Source: Panonychus citri
Taxonomy: Eukaryota; Arthropoda; Arachnida; Trombidiformes; Tetranychidae
Length of the DNA: 64,000 nucleotides
Direction: 5' to 3'
Assembly (NCBI RefSeq): GCF_014898815.1
Contig: NW_026515482.1
Span: 2,852,001 to 2,916,000 of the forward strand
The position numbers were made by a program, and so were the translations under genes. Positions 12,917-26,311 of the stretch are shown here, piece by piece. Each line of letters begins with the position of its first letter. Positions within the stretch are counted from its first letter, which is position 1. The notes under the pieces are model-generated. The model searched no databases and was not told where the DNA came from. It saw nothing but the letters and a program-made list of their open reading frames with translations.

Positions 12917-13621
12917 TCAATTGGTCGGGACGACAACGAAACTCGTTCGTCGTTGTCGTCCTTTCGTTTTCACTTTTTTAACTTGTTATTTTAGTTTTCC
13001 AATCGATTTTGATACAAATTATCAAATTATCGGTAAACAGATGAAACGAAATGTTTACATAAAAAAAACTGTCACAAGTTTTATCGTTTCAATGGTCAAA
13101 ATCGGTGAGAGAAATTTAAACAAATTAATTACCACATAGTTAATCCGTTTTTTGCTAATCCATTCACAATCAATGGTAATGATAGTAAATTTCCTTCCCT
13201 GTTGATGTATTAGGGATTAATGGATCATCGCCATGAGATGGATTAAAGTTAATCCATGTAAACATTGATTGTATCATTGGATAACTTTATAAGGTGAAAA
13301 TAAAAATTCAAATTCAACAATCAATCATTTAAAACAGTTAAAACTGAATCAAATTGTTTGTCCAATTGGTTAACACATAAAACAAATCATAATCAACTCA
13401 AGATATTGATGAACACAGTTAATCACATCCAATGAAATCCTTAATCCAGGTAAGCTAACCGATTGTTTAATAGTAACAATATAAGGTGAACACATGATTC
13501 CTAGTTGATTCTGATAGTTGAACATGGGAACTGAAGTTAATAATAATATTAATGGTTTGATGATCAACTAACAATTCAACTGACAATCAACGCCATCTAT
13601 TTAATCTTGATTTACTTTCCA

Positions 13622-13644
13622 TCTCTCTCTCTCTCTCTCTCTCT
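13622..13644. repeat. (CT)n microsatellite
   Basis: About eleven uninterrupted CT units. Confidence 0.9.
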
Positions 13645-15185
13645 GAATTTCCACCCTGCTGGTTGGTGGGATGATTAGGTTGAGATTAACTAATCACTTG
13701 CAATCATTTGATCATTTAAAATCAATCAGAACCAATTTATAGATAGACAGTTAACCTTTTCTCAAGGTTAAAGTTCAAACCGGAATCTGAGCCCTTCGAT
13801 AACAATTTTTGATTTTGGGTCACATTTCCTGTTCCTGTTTTGCTTTTTTTTGTTGTTGTTATTATGTGAATATAAAATTATCTTACAATTAGATTACAAT
13901 CAATCAATTTGTCGTTCGTTCATTGATTGATTTTTGATCATCTCTTTTTGTTACTCATGATAATTAATCAGTTAAATCAGTGGGAATTTAGTTTTCCCCT
14001 TTATTTGGATTAACCAATAGGTTTTGTTGCTCTTTAATTTTTTATTAACAACGGAACTTTTGACAATTTAAACAAAACTTATTGACAATCAATTAATTGT
14101 ATTCAACCAGAATTGATGGTCAATTGTGACAATTTATTACTTTTTGTCGTTAAGATTAACATCTTGAGGTCCAAATCTCATTTCAATTTCAATTTTTTAC
14201 CCTTGAAGTATAATTGAAATTGAAACTTCATGAATAACTGAATTTTTATCATGTTTAAATCTCTCATGAAGATATGTGAGTATCTCTGTGAATTTAATGT
14301 TCATTAAAATCTCAGGTGAAAAAATTGACTTTTAAATGAAGAGGGTGAAAAAAGTTCTACAAAATTTGAGCCTCAGGCAATTTAATCCATTTACCTTTTC
14401 GTTTGGGTGAACAATTTATTCCAACAACTTGAATCAATCAGATAGACAATCAGGTCACAGAGAGAAAATTAAATGCTAATCAATGATTAAGGTGGTAGAT
14501 TAATTTTTCCACAGGAAATTAAATTAACTCAATTGAAATAAAAAACGTAATTTAAATTAACCAACAAAATGATCAACCTTTGAATAAACGAGAATGAAAA
14601 ATCAATTGAAAATTTTCAAATCAAATTTCAATTCTAAACCGATAATTGAATCATCATGGAAAGTTCAATATTCAGTTGGATGAAATGTTTTGTGATAAAA
14701 TCGTCAAGAACTTTTTTTATGACAACAGTTGAAAACTTCCGGCTGGACAAATGGACATTTCATATTCAATTCGAGGACATTATCTTGATTGAGAACGAAA
14801 AAGCAACAACCAATGGAAGAAATAAAAAGAACAGTTCAATAACTTATCATGAAGGAACATGATGATGATGATGATGATGATGAGAGAAATTGACCATTTT
14901 CACTCATCGTCCTTATCATCATTTACCTGTCAAGTTTTTGATTTTATTCGAATTTCGAACAAAAAAAATTCTAACTTTTTTCTCTACTCTAAAATAATAT
15001 CGATCAATGGGAATGCTGAACAAAAGTTCACAATGAATTCAGACTTTCAAATCGTCAATTGTAATCGTCATCATTTCCATCACCATGTAATCAAAAGTCA
15101 TCATGATGATAAAATCCAGAATTTTCTCAGACATTAAAAATAGAAAAATAATTTACAATCAATTAAAACGAATCGAATCAAGTAA

Positions 15186-15213
15186 AGAGAGAGAGAGAGA
15201 GAGAGAGAGAGAG
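15186..15213. repeat. (GA)n microsatellite
   Basis: About fourteen uninterrupted GA units. Confidence 0.9.
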
Positions 15214-16944
15214 TTAATTGTTGCAAAAAAAGGAAAAAATATATGAAAAAAACTTCTCTTTCCATATTAATCATTTCGAGTTAAAATCTATTGATTAAAT
15301 CATCGATTGTAATAATTATTTGGATAATCAAAGGAAATAGAACAAGAAGAAAAAAAAGTTCTATCAGGTTTTCTTTCCCTTTTGACATTTTTTTATCGAT
15401 TTTACGATTCGTACTTTTGATTGTTATCATTATCATTATCATTCACATCACAATCAATTGTTTTTAATATTTAATGGAGGAAAAACCTAAATTGTTACTC
15501 ACTCGCTGTTGATTGTTGTTGATTTTTTTCCTCTTCTTTGTTGATGTTTGTGGTTACCTTTGTGATTTTGTTGTTATTTTGTTTCCTCTGTCTCTTTCTA
15601 ATGGTTATTATGTAAATTTCCACATCGTAACGTTACCTTTAATTGTTATCACAACAATTAACCAATATAAATTGCTATTTCTCCTCTAATTATAACTATT
15701 TTCTTGGTCAATTCATTTTTACCGCCAATCGATAAATTTTGTTTTCTGATAAACAAAGTGACTCATCAATCATATGGGAAGAAAATGTTTCTCTTTATTT
15801 ATCTCATCGATTGATTAACAATTTAATTTCTCTTAATTGTTTATTTAAATCATATTCTTTTTTTCCCACTCATTTGATTATCATCATCATCTTCTTTTAA
15901 TTGTGATTGATCTTCGTTCATCTTTAAAAAACGAACGTTTCATTTTCTCTTTTGGAACCGAACAAATTATTCTATTTTTTTTTCTTTTTCTTTCTATTTT
16001 TACATAATTATTGTCATTTTCTCATCTTTTTACTAATAATTATCGTCATCATCCTCATCTTTGAATATTTAACATTCTCTCTGATTGATGAACTTCATGT
16101 CTCTCTGAATTGAATCATTTCTTTGGTTCCATCCTTTCAGAAGATAAATTTACTTTCCCTTTGGTGTAACTATTAATTTCTCATCAACCATTACAAGGTG
16201 ATTATTATTTGATGACAAGTAGATTAATGGTTAGTTAATTAGATATTTAATCATCAATGGTCATCATTTTCATCATCCAATGTCCATCCTTTCAGTGTCA
16301 ATAGTTGGTCAACCTTTGGATCCTCTGCAAATTTATTGTTTACTTTTGTTTCATTGTTCTGGTCAATCTTGTTTCTAATTAGCAAATGATTATTGATTTG
16401 AATTAACAGATTATATTAATTTGTCGGTCCATTGATTAACAACAATCAACAATCAACAATCAACATATTGATTAAATTAACTAATCATTTTCCTCTTCCT
16501 TTACTATCCCAATTCAACTGGTAACCAATTTAATCCTTTTCCTTTTGGTTTACTCAATTTAGATCATTAATCTTGTTGCTAATCATTGATAATCTTGATT
16601 AGAAAAGGATTAAATTGCTTACAAAATTTAATCCTCATAAATCATTACATGTATTGTAATCACTGAGAGTTGAAATGTTTCATACACCAACAATTAACCA
16701 TCTATAATTAGCTGTTTAATTAATTGTCCAACATTAAGCTTGAGTTAACATTTAGTTTTACATTTTAATTAATTTTCCCTCTATAAATTAATCATCAAAT
16801 CACTAATCTAATTGTAATTGTTTTAATCTTTTTCAACAGAGATAATCTTTGATTCGTTTTTTTTTTTGTTTGGTCTTGATTTGATTCCACGTAATTGTTA
16901 TTATATTTTTGTCTCTGGAAAAGAAAACAATTTAAAATCAATCA

Positions 16945-17649
16945 ATGGAAGAGTCAACAATTAACTCATCAATACTTGGAACCAAAGAGTATTGGGAAAA
17001 TTTGTATCAACAAGAGATTAACAATTATCTTGATCATTCTGATCCTGGTGAAATTTGGTTCGGTAAAGGATTAACAATGAAAATGGTTAAATGGATTAAA
17101 AGTAAATCATCACAATTATTACCCGATGATGGTGATCAAATTAAGATATTAGATCTTGGCTGTGGTAATGGACACTTATTGTATTCACTTTACCAACAGG
17201 GTTACACTGATTTAACTGGATTAGATTATGCTGATAAGTCAATCAAATTGGTTAATCAAATGGCATCAGATCTTGGAATTGTCAACAATTTAAAGACTTA
17301 TGTAGCCGATGTGCTTACCTTGTATAAAAGTAATTTAATTCCTGAGAGAATTAAATTTAATCTCATCATTGACAAAGGTACTTTCGATGCTATTTGTCTT
17401 AATCCGGATTTAGATTTAAATCAAGTAAAAAGTGATTACCTTGCGACATTAGAGGCTATTCTGTTTAAGGGAAGATCGTTTTTTATGATTGCCTCATGTA
17501 ATTGGACTAAAGATGAGCTGATTAACATGTTCACTAAATCATCTCAATCATTTTTATCACTTTATGATGAAATTGAGACACCACAATTTAGTTTTGGAGG
17601 TTCAAAGGGTAATAACGTTACTTGTTTGATCTTCCAACGATTAAGTTGA
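16945..17649 (+). CDS. EEF1AKMT2: eEF1A lysine methyltransferase 2 (METTL10/EFM4 family)
   Basis: Single-exon gene, 234 aa, starting at ATG (MEESTINSS). It is a class I SAM-dependent methyltransferase. The N-terminal GTKEYWENLYQQE block comes first. SAM motif I is LDLGCGNG (69-76), the acidic loop is GLDYADKSI (92-100), and DKGTFDAI (143-150) is the signature shared by METTL10/EFM4 enzymes. The C-terminus carries the EIETPQFSFGG strand of this family. Known members methylate a lysine of elongation factor 1A in the cytosol. The length is close to the yeast and animal homologues (about 230-290). It converges on NDUFV1, with the two stop codons 286 bp apart. Confidence 0.93.
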   Translation: MEESTINSSILGTKEYWENLYQQEINNYLDHSDPGEIWFGKGLTMKMVKWIKSKSSQLLPDDGDQIKILDLGCGNGHLLYSLYQQGYTDLTGLDYADKSIKLVNQMASDLGIVNNLKTYVADVLTLYKSNLIPERIKFNLIIDKGTFDAICLNPDLDLNQVKSDYLATLEAILFKGRSFFMIASCNWTKDELINMFTKSSQSFLSLYDEIETPQFSFGGSKGNNVTCLIFQRLS

Positions 17650-17935
17650 TCTGTTTATCTGAGAAAATCAAATTTCAATTAAATTGTAATAGTAAAAGTT
17701 GAGAGATTAACATTTTTTTTGTCCAATAATCAATCGATTACCATGTTAATTGTCTGGATACATTTAAGATTCAATTTTATTTTACATCATTATTTGTTAA
17801 GAGAAACAATTAATCTTCCAGTGAGTTGAAGTTTTTTGTTTTCTTTTCATTTACATCCTGATGATTATCGTTTTTTTGTTAACGACATCTAATTAAATTA
17901 TAGTGATTAACCATCTTTTTGGTTGATTGATTGTT

Positions 17936-19812
17936 TTAACCAGAAATTTGGGCTGATTGTTTATCGTTCAGCTTCTTATATTCCGCCATTCTGGCCTCGA
18001 TATGGGGTCGGAAGTGTCTAATAAGTCCCTGTGATTATTATAATAAAAAAAATGAGATAGAAAATTTTTGAGTTAATTGTTGTTGGTTTTTAATTTGATT
18101 CTCATGTGGATTTTGGCTTCTTACCTGGACAGGCCAAGCTGCTCCATCGCCTAGGGCACAGATTGTGTGTCCTTCAATTTGTTTGCTTAATTCGTAAATC
18201 ATATCGATCTCTTGAGGTTTAGCATTTCCTTCAACAAATCGCCACATAATCTTATTCATCCAGCCGACACCCTCTCGACATGGTGTACACTGTAATCGTT
18301 GAGAATAGAGGTGATTAGAATTACAAAGAATAGAGAATCGGATGGAAAAAAAAGATAATATTAATTACCTGGCCACAACTTTCGTGTTTATAAAACTCTA
18401 TTAATCTAGCAATTGCTCGGATTATATCAGTTTGCTTGTTCATTACAATGATTGCTGCGGTTCCAAGACCAGTTTGAGCGGCTACAAGTGAATCAAAGTC
18501 CATCAACACTTCCTCACACACTTTTTTGGGTATAATTGGAGTAGATGAACCACCCGGAATGATACCTAGTAAATTATCCCAACCACCAATAACACCACCA
18601 GCATGACGTTCAATCAATTCCTTTAATGGTATTGACATTTCCTCTTCAACGGTACACGGGGTATTTACATGACCTGAAATGTTGAACAATTTAGTTCCAG
18701 TGTTTCGTGGACGTCCCAATGAAGCAAACCAGTCACCACCTCGACGACAAATTGTTGGTGCAACTGCAACTGTTTCAACATTGGAAACGGTTGTTGGACA
18801 TCCAAAGACTCCAACATCAGCTGGAAACGGAGGCTTTAGCCGAGGTTTTCCTTGTTTACCTTCAATTGATTCGATGAGTGCAGTTTCCTCACCGCAAATG
18901 TAAGCACCAGCTCCTCGGTGAAGGTAAACATCAAAATCATACCCAGAACCACAAGCATTTTTACCAATCAGACCAGCATCATATGCCTCCTTAATGGCGA
19001 TATTCAAAGTAGATGCTTCATTATAAAACTCTCCTCGAATATAAATAAAAGCAGCACAAGCGCCCATCGCTTTACCAGCAACTAAACATCCTTCGACTAA
19101 TTTGTGGGGATCATGTCGCATAATCTCACGATCTTTACATGTACCAGGTTCACCTTCATCAGCATTAACAACCAAATACTTTGGCCTACCATCGAAAGGT
19201 TTATTCATAAAACTCCACTTGATTCCAGAAGGGAAACCAGCACCACCACGACCTCTTAAACCCGATTTTTTAATCTCATCAATAATCCAATCATTTCCCT
19301 TAGCAATGATTTCCTTTGTTTTATACCAATCTCCCTGAAAAGACACAAATAACACAATAAATGATGGAATAAAAAATTTTACAAATTAAATTGTATCAAG
19401 AAACTTCAAGGCCCAAGAGAAGACAAAAAAAATGATGAAATGCATACTCACTCTTTTGAGAGCACCTTTAAGACCCCAATCATGTTTACCATATAGATTG
19501 GTGAATATTCTGTCCTCGTCACTTAAAGGACCAAATTTAGTCTACGCAAGAACAATAATTAATTACAATTAACAATTAAAAACCAATAAAATGACATTAA
19601 AATCATACCTTTTGTGGTGCTTGTGGCGTAGCAGTTGAAGACAAACGTACAGCTAATCCATTAGGATTGATTCCTGACAAAGTCAATAATAAACACAATT
19701 AATTTAAGAGAAATCAACAAATTATTGTGAGAAACTAATTTTTACAATAATTTTGGAACAATCAATTGTTACCTTTTAATCCTTTTAAACCTGTTAATGA
19801 ACGGAAAGCCAT
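17936..19812 (-). CDS. NDUFV1: NADH dehydrogenase flavoprotein 1 (complex I 51-kDa), 6 exons
   Basis: Coding exons in transcript order are 19773-19812, 19609-19673, 19452-19541, 18369-19334, 18125-18289 and 17936-18028. Together they give 472 aa; the human protein has 464. All junctions keep frame with GT-AG borders. The N-terminus (MAFRSLTGLK) is basic and suits a mitochondrial presequence. The FMN/NADH-binding core shows GRGGAGFPSG, NADEGEPGTCKDRE and GAGAYICGEETALI. The N3 4Fe-4S cluster ligands are C385, C388 and C391 (CGQ, then CTPCREG, split by the intron before C388) and C431 (TICALGD). The product is the NADH-oxidising subunit of respiratory complex I in the matrix arm. No key residue is missing. 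Confidence 0.96.
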
Positions 19813-20057
19813 TGATAATCACTAATCAATTGACCAAAACAATTAAAACAAAACGTAAACAAATGAGAATCAAAATGAAAACCAGAAAATCATCACAAGG
19901 TGAACGTAGAATGTAAATTAGGAGACGGTCCCTAATTCGAAAATTTTTTCTTCTTTTTATGTGATGAACATGTGATCGAGATTTTTAAATGTTTTCAATT
20001 ACAAGTTGAATTAATTTAACTAATTGTTGATTTGATTAGAATAGTTTTCTAATTGTG
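19813..20057. promoter_or_regulatory. Compact divergent promoter, NDUFV1 / GTPBP10
   Basis: Only 245 bp separate the start codons of the minus-strand NDUFV1 and plus-strand GTPBP10. There is no clear TATA box. The layout implies a shared promoter for two genes whose products probably both work in mitochondria. Confidence 0.55.
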
Positions 20058-21420
20058 ATGGTATATTTAAGCTGTTTAAGGTTAACTAGAAGGTCTTTTG
20101 ACAAAGCGTCACTTGATTTGTCTCGAAAGCTTCAAAAGGTAAGTTTTTTTTTGTTTTGCTTTGATTGTTTTTTTTTTGTTTAATTAAATTCGTTTCTTTA
20201 TTTTTGATTTGATCTTTTTGTAGAACAATTTTAAATTTTTAGATTCTTTGCATTTAAAAGTAACTGCTGGTAAAGGTGGAAATGGTTTAGAGTTTTACAA
20301 TGGTATTGGAGGAGATGGAGGTGATATATTACTTCAAGGGGATAAAAATCGGAAAACGCTCAATGAAATTTTAGCTTATACTACAAGTCGACTCATTTCT
20401 GGGGCAAATGGTAAAGATAGTCGAATTGATTGTTTATTACCCATGAAGGCTAAGCCCAAATTGATAAGAGTACCATTAGGTGTTACTATTTACAGTACGT
20501 CTAAAGAGTTAATCGCTCATGTGGATAAACACCAAGAGAAAGTTCTTGTTGCCAAGGGAGGTGCCGGTGGTTCAGATGATAATAAATATGTTGGTCAATT
20601 AGGTGAATATAAGGAACTAATCGTCGATCTTAAATTGATTGCCGATGTTGGTAAGTATAATTGTAGAGATTTTTCTCTCATTTTTCTCATATTAACCAGT
20701 TTTTACTAAATTTTCTCTTTCCAATTGCTCGTAGGTTTCGTTGGTTTTCCAAATGCTGGTAAATCTACTCTATTAACGGCAATTTCGAAAGCGACTCCTA
20801 AAATCGCAAGTTATGCCTTCACAACTTTAACACCCAATATTGGAACCATTGAGTATAGTGATCTATTTAAAATCACTTGTGCAGATTTACCTGGTCTAAT
20901 TGAAGGAGCTCACGACAATGTCGGCTTGGGCCATGAGTTTCTTAAACACGTTGAAAGGACTAAATTGTTACTATTTGTTATCGATGCTGATGGTTTTCAA
21001 TATGGACCAGATTATCCTCATCGATCTGCTTTGGATACCTTATTATTATTAAACAAGGAGCTCGAATTATATGATCCGTTAATCTTAGATAAACCATCTC
21101 TTCTTGTTATAACCAAGATTGAAAAACCAGGAAACAAATTGAAATACAAACAATTCCTTGAAGATCTGAGGAAAACTGTCTCAACCAATTTTAGTTCAAT
21201 TCCCCCTGAAATGAGACCGTTACAATTTACTTTGCTACAAGACATTTTACCGATATCATCTCATTCTGGTCATAATATATTATTTTTAAAGAATCGACTG
21301 AAAAAACTTAAAAGAAGACACTATGAAGATTATAATCCATATGATGACGATGCCGATTCAAGTATATTATCAATAATCGAAAAAAAGTTGAACCAAATAA
21401 TCGAGATCAATACAATGTAA
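20058..21420 (+). CDS. GTPBP10: Obg-family GTPase, GTPBP10-like, 3 exons
   Basis: Exons are 20058-20138, 20224-20650 and 20735-21420, giving 397 aa in frame (human GTPBP10 has 387). The first 27 residues (MVYLSCLRLTRRSF..) are basic and could be a mitochondrial presequence. An Obg fold follows, with GKGGNGLEFYNGIGGDGGD. The G domain shows the P-loop GFPNAGKST (173-181), switch region TTLTPNIGTIEY, and G3 DLPGLIEGAHDNVGLGHEFL (from 220). The G4 position reads TKIE (296-299) instead of the usual NKxD. GTPBP10 acts in assembly of the mitochondrial large ribosomal subunit. GTPBP5/MTG2 is the alternative assignment, but length and N-terminus fit GTPBP10 better. Confidence 0.88.
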
Positions 21421-22029
21421 AGTTGGTTAATCAATTCATCAGAAAAAAAAGATCAAATCTCCAACGAAAACAAAGATCAACAATTTGGACTAATCATTTC
21501 AAATGTCATCAACTTGAAAAGAAATAGTTAATCACTTAGATTGTTTATATTCATGTAAATATCAAAATAATGTACAAAGTCAAAATTTCTTTGTAGCAAT
21601 TAACATATTATTGTTACTAATAGTTCTGAATTAGTAACAATCAACAAACTGCACTTATAATCACCATAAAGTTATTATGGGACAGAAAAAAAAGAGGAAG
21701 GAACAATTTGATAAACCATCAAGATCACTATCAAGTTGATTGAGAGATTACGATAAAACCTGAGTTACAGGGGGAAAATCATGATGAGAGTATGAAAAAC
21801 AAAGTGAAGAAAGAGAAAAAGAAAGAGAAGATGAAGATGATGAGAAAACAGGATGATAAGAGGGAGACATTAACTGAATGTTGTAAATTGTTGTTTACTA
21901 AAAGCTCAACATAACAACCGATTTCTCAGTTATTTTTTTTGTCTTCCTGTTCACATTAATTTCCATTGAACATATTCAATCAATAATCTCCCACTCATTG
22001 AACAATACGACAACTAAATCAATCCAAAA
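21421..22029. other. Intergenic, GTPBP10 to FBP1
   Basis: AT-rich, with purine-rich runs (about 21690-21870). It should hold the 3' UTR of GTPBP10 and the promoter of FBP1. No recognisable TATA box was seen. Confidence 0.5.
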
Positions 22030-25000
22030 ATGACCTCAATGAATTCTGGTATCGATACAAATTGTATGACACTAACCCGATTTGTGATTGAAGAGCAACG
22101 GAAAGTGGCCAATGCCACCGGAGAGATGACAACACTTCTCAACGCTTTGGCCACAGCAATTAAAGCGATGTCCTCAGCAGTTCGTAAAGCTGGTATAGCT
22201 AAATTGTAAGTAATTAATTTCCAATTCTAGAAAAAAAAACTTCCAAAAGAAAAACATTGAAACAATTAAGAGAAAAAAAAAATTTTCTTTTCTCTTTTTC
22301 AATCAATAATTGTTCCCCTTTTTTTTGGTTGTTTATGTTTACCTTTTTTCCTTCAAGTTACTTGATGAGTTACCATTTGATTTGTTTACTTGTGACAATC
22401 TGTTTATATCTTGATTAGTGGTTGATTAGGTCAATTGATCAGTTAATTGGATTAAATTTCTCTTTACGTTTAATGTCAATTGTCTCTGTGAATTTATCTT
22501 ATTTACCTTGTTCTCTTTTATTCCAGAAAAGCAACAAGTCTTTTTTTCCCTTTTTCTCAATTTATTTGGTTAGTACATTTACGTAGCTTTTGTTTTGTTT
22601 TTCCTTCTTCAACAATTAATTCTTATTATGATTATCTCTGTTTTATATCTTCTTAATTGTGACAATTGACTTGTAATAATTATCTGTCTCTTTTTCTCCT
22701 AAATTAATTCGATTTCTTCTCTTCTCTTCCAAAGATATGGTATCGCTGGATCGACCAATGTTCAAGGAGAGGAGGTTAAAAAGCTTGATGTTTTGGCGAA
22801 CGATTTGTTCATCAATGTAATGAAATCATCTTATTCAACTTGTCTCCTGGTTTCAGAGGAAAATGATCATGTTATTGAGGTAGAACCTGAGAAAAGAGGT
22901 AAATACATCGTTACCTTTGACCCTCTTGATGGTTCTTCCAATATTGATTGTTTGGTTTCCATTGGCTCCATTTTTGCCATTTACCGCAAGGTAATTTTAT
23001 CTTTATATATCTCACTGATTTACTTCTTGATTCTTTTCATTTCTATCATGTCTAAATATCTCTACTAATTAAGGTTCTATAAGAAGATGTTGTCACAATC
23101 TCTATCAATTATTACCAATAGTCTTAATTGTCTCTATATCTTTGTAATTTTTACTTATCCAAAGCCTTAGCAACTCACAATTTGTTTTCATACAATTAAC
23201 TTATTTTTACTTAGAAATGGATTTTTGATCTTAATTATCTCAATTTAGATTTATAATAACTGATGATAACTATGATTGTACCTGATTTTCTTGATTATTA
23301 TCTCCATGTACTTTGATCAACCGATTAGGAGACGCTTGAAAGATAATCAACTTAATCATTTTTCAAGGTAAACTATGGAAAATACCTGTTGTATGATTTA
23401 ACTATCACTTCGATATTTCCACCAATGGGGTTGATCAAAATTCAACAATCCAGTTGATTAATTAACTTTTATTACCAATGTTCTCACTCATAAGTTTTAT
23501 TACTAGAAAATTTCTCATTGATCAACCTTCGATCTCATTCATTTATGAATCAGTTGTATGGTTACATGATCGATTTGTTGACGATTAATAGTTTGATTGC
23601 TATTAAGTTTCTGATTAGAATTATGTTTTTATTATTAATACATGAAAATTTGTTCGAAATTAGGTTCACCATGACAGTTTCAGAAACTTTTTCTCTTTTT
23701 CCGAATAACTTTCAGGTGAATCCTGGTGAACCAAGTGAAGCCGATGCTCTGGTCAGTGGACGAAATATTTTAGCCGCTGGTTATGCGACTTACGGAAGCG
23801 CGACTATGCTTGTGTTGTCCCTTGGTCAAGGTGTCCATGGATTCATGCTCGATCCTGTAAGAATTTGATTGATACAAAAAGAAAAAGAAAATAACTTCAA
23901 CGATGGCTCATCTAATTCGCCATGATTATCGTTAACTTTTTCAGGCCATCGGGGAATTTGTTCTCACTGATCCAAACATTTCGGTTCCTCGTCGTGGTAA
24001 AATTTACAGTATCAACGAAGGTTATGAAAGTCAATGGGATCCAGTGGTCAAGAATTACGTCCATGGAAAAAAATATCCAAAGGTTCATATGCTCAATGCT
24101 CAATTTTCATGCAATTTGTTTTTCGTGACTTTCTAATTATTGGTCATCTTATTATATTAGTCTGGTAAACCTTATGGTGCTCGTTATGTTGGTTCAATGG
24201 TGTCCGATGTCCACCGAACCTTCAAGTATGGAGGAATCTTCATGTATCCAGCAACCAAAGACTCACCTAACGGAAAGGTGAGCTCATTTGCATAATTGAT
24301 TACGAAAAACTAAATCACCATCAGAATTCACAGATATCGTAACCTTTAAATAGCTCGTTAACTTTCATTCTATTTATATTATAAACGGCTCATTGGTTTT
24401 TTCTCATTCCATCAATAACTCATACAAACTAATGATATTCAATTAGTAGATTGTATTAATTTCCTACGAATCGTCTAATTGTTATTATATTTCTAACTAA
24501 TGATGATATAATATCGTCTATGATGATAACGATCTCATCATGGTGAATAATCGTAGAGCGGAAAAAAAGTAATAGAAGTTATTAATTTATATGAAGTAAA
24601 AGAAAAGATGAATTCTCGACAAGGACACATGGAAGAAAGCGAAAGAGAAATAGATTATTATATTCTATCAATTCTGTGGTATAGATTGATAGAGTTGATT
24701 CCTATTCTCTTGGTGATTCTGATAATGATGTTCACTTGTTGGAATGGAAATAAAAATAACATCAACAGTAAAAACAGTAAAACAAGACAATAAGATGAAT
24801 AATAAACTTTACTTGGAATAATAATATTGGTTAATTATTAATGGAAATGATTCATCAATAGTTACCTGTTGAAGATTAAAAATAACAAATGGGTTAATCT
24901 AGTGATTAGATTAGATTTCCACTTGCTATTGATTAGATTTTGGTCTCTCAATGATATCGTTATTATCATCGACATGATGATGATCATCTTGAACTAATCA

Positions 25001-25238
25001 TGAGTACGAAAATCTAATTTATTTCCTTCTCTCTTTCTCTCTATTTCAACAGTTACGATTATTATACGAATGTAATCCTATGGCATTTTTAATGGAGCAA
25101 GCGGGAGGAATGGCGATCACGGGAAAACAATGTATCCTCGATATTGTGCCGAAAACTATTCACGATCGAAGTCCGATTTTCCTTGGTTCCGTTGAAGATG
25201 TGACCGAAATCCAAGAAATGTACAAATCATTTCAATAG
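22030..25238 (+). CDS. FBP1: Fructose-1,6-bisphosphatase, 6 exons
   Basis: Exons are 22030-22205, 22735-22990, 23716-23856, 23945-24082, 24161-24277 and 25053-25238, giving 337 aa (human FBP1 has 338). All junctions keep frame. The enzyme hydrolyses fructose-1,6-bisphosphate in gluconeogenesis in the cytosol. The allosteric N-terminal helix region (ATGEMTTLLNALATAIK) is present. So are GIAGSTNVQG, VEPEKRGKYIV, the metal site FDPLDGSSNID with D121 and D124, the substrate-binding YGARYVGSM and KLRLLYECNP, and GGMAITGK. No catalytic residue appears lost. Introns range from about 80 to 775 bp. This is the only gluconeogenic enzyme in the window and no operon-like link to neighbours is evident. 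Confidence 0.96.
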
Positions 25239-26311
25239 TTAATCGAACCTCAGAAAAGATAATCTCAATCAAGTTGATCATCTATCGATAGTAATTAAGT
25301 TGTTCGGATCACCATTTTCCACTTTTCTTTTTACATCATTTGCTAATTAACTAACTGTTTTCATCAACAATTCTAAATTTAATCATTTCAAATTGTTAAT
25401 CAATTAACAATCAATTACCTGTAACACTTGTAATCTGAGGCAATTTAGTTTATTTTACTTATTAATATTTTCTTGGTTGAGTTCATGGACTTTTTTAAAT
25501 TGTAATTGATTAACTATTGTTTTCACCGTAAAAATCAACAATCAACTTTCAATTATCGTTACTATCAATTTCACCCCAACAATTTAAATCTTTATTTACC
25601 CGTAAACTATTATAATGATTGTCAAGTTTGACTGTTTGCCCGGAGGGTAAATTTTAAAATCAATCATCAATAACCAATATAGACATATTGAATTTCATTA
25701 ACAAATTGTCCTCAATGAATTGTGGAAACTATGGCAATAATCAGCTAATTGTTAATCAAATTAATTACTAATCTAATAATAATGTTGAAGACAAAAAAGT
25801 TAATCAGACTTTAATCATATGTAACTACCAATAGTTTTTTGTATTATCCCTTTTTTTTATTCAATCTACTCTCTCATTGACTAATAATCATCCTTTTCTG
25901 GTAGTAAAATGATTAATTGTTAATTGTTAATTATCATCAGTGAACAGAAATTAAATTAAAACAAATGATGCACAAGAAACAAAAGTTCATTAATTGTATG
26001 ATATTTATAACATGATGTGAATTAAAACATTGAAGGTGTGGTAATGTAAAAAACAGGTAAATTCAATGGGGTTGATTAGTTAATCAATTTGATAATTATC
26101 CTCATCATTATCATCACAATGGTTTAATATATGATGAAAATGAAGATGATGATAATTTGACAAGTTTAATGATGACCAGTTAACAACAACAATAATAATG
26201 GGATAATTAGTGATGATGATGATGATGGTTGATGAATATGATTCATAATGATTTCTATTTGTCTTTTCCTTTGTGCTTTAATCATAAATTTGGTGAAAGT
26301 TGAACTGGACA
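25239..26311. other. Intergenic, FBP1 / prohormone gene (convergent)
   Basis: AT-rich, with no supported gene. The two flanking genes converge here. Short ATGATG repeats lie near 26212-26228. Confidence 0.5.

Larger units (their letters stand above)
12920..16944. other. Non-coding region between KCNQ exon and EEF1AKMT2
   Basis: AT-rich DNA with microsatellites: (CT)n at 13622-13644, (ATG)n at 14860-14882, (GA)n at 15186-15213, and a CAATCAA tandem near 16439-16464. The frames at 14656-14862 and 14859-15137 are low-complexity and not supported. If KCNQ has a further 5' exon, this is where it should lie on the minus strand. I could not identify it. Confidence 0.5.

Noticed and set aside
12694..12936. 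80-codon minus-strand frame starting MSSRPIEPSN
   Set aside because: It overlaps the KCNQ exon in another frame. The KCNQ frame matches a well-known channel segment and ends at a proper donor, so this frame is a shadow.
14859..15137. Frame starting with a run of methionines
   Set aside because: It is created by an ATG microsatellite and its content is low-complexity.
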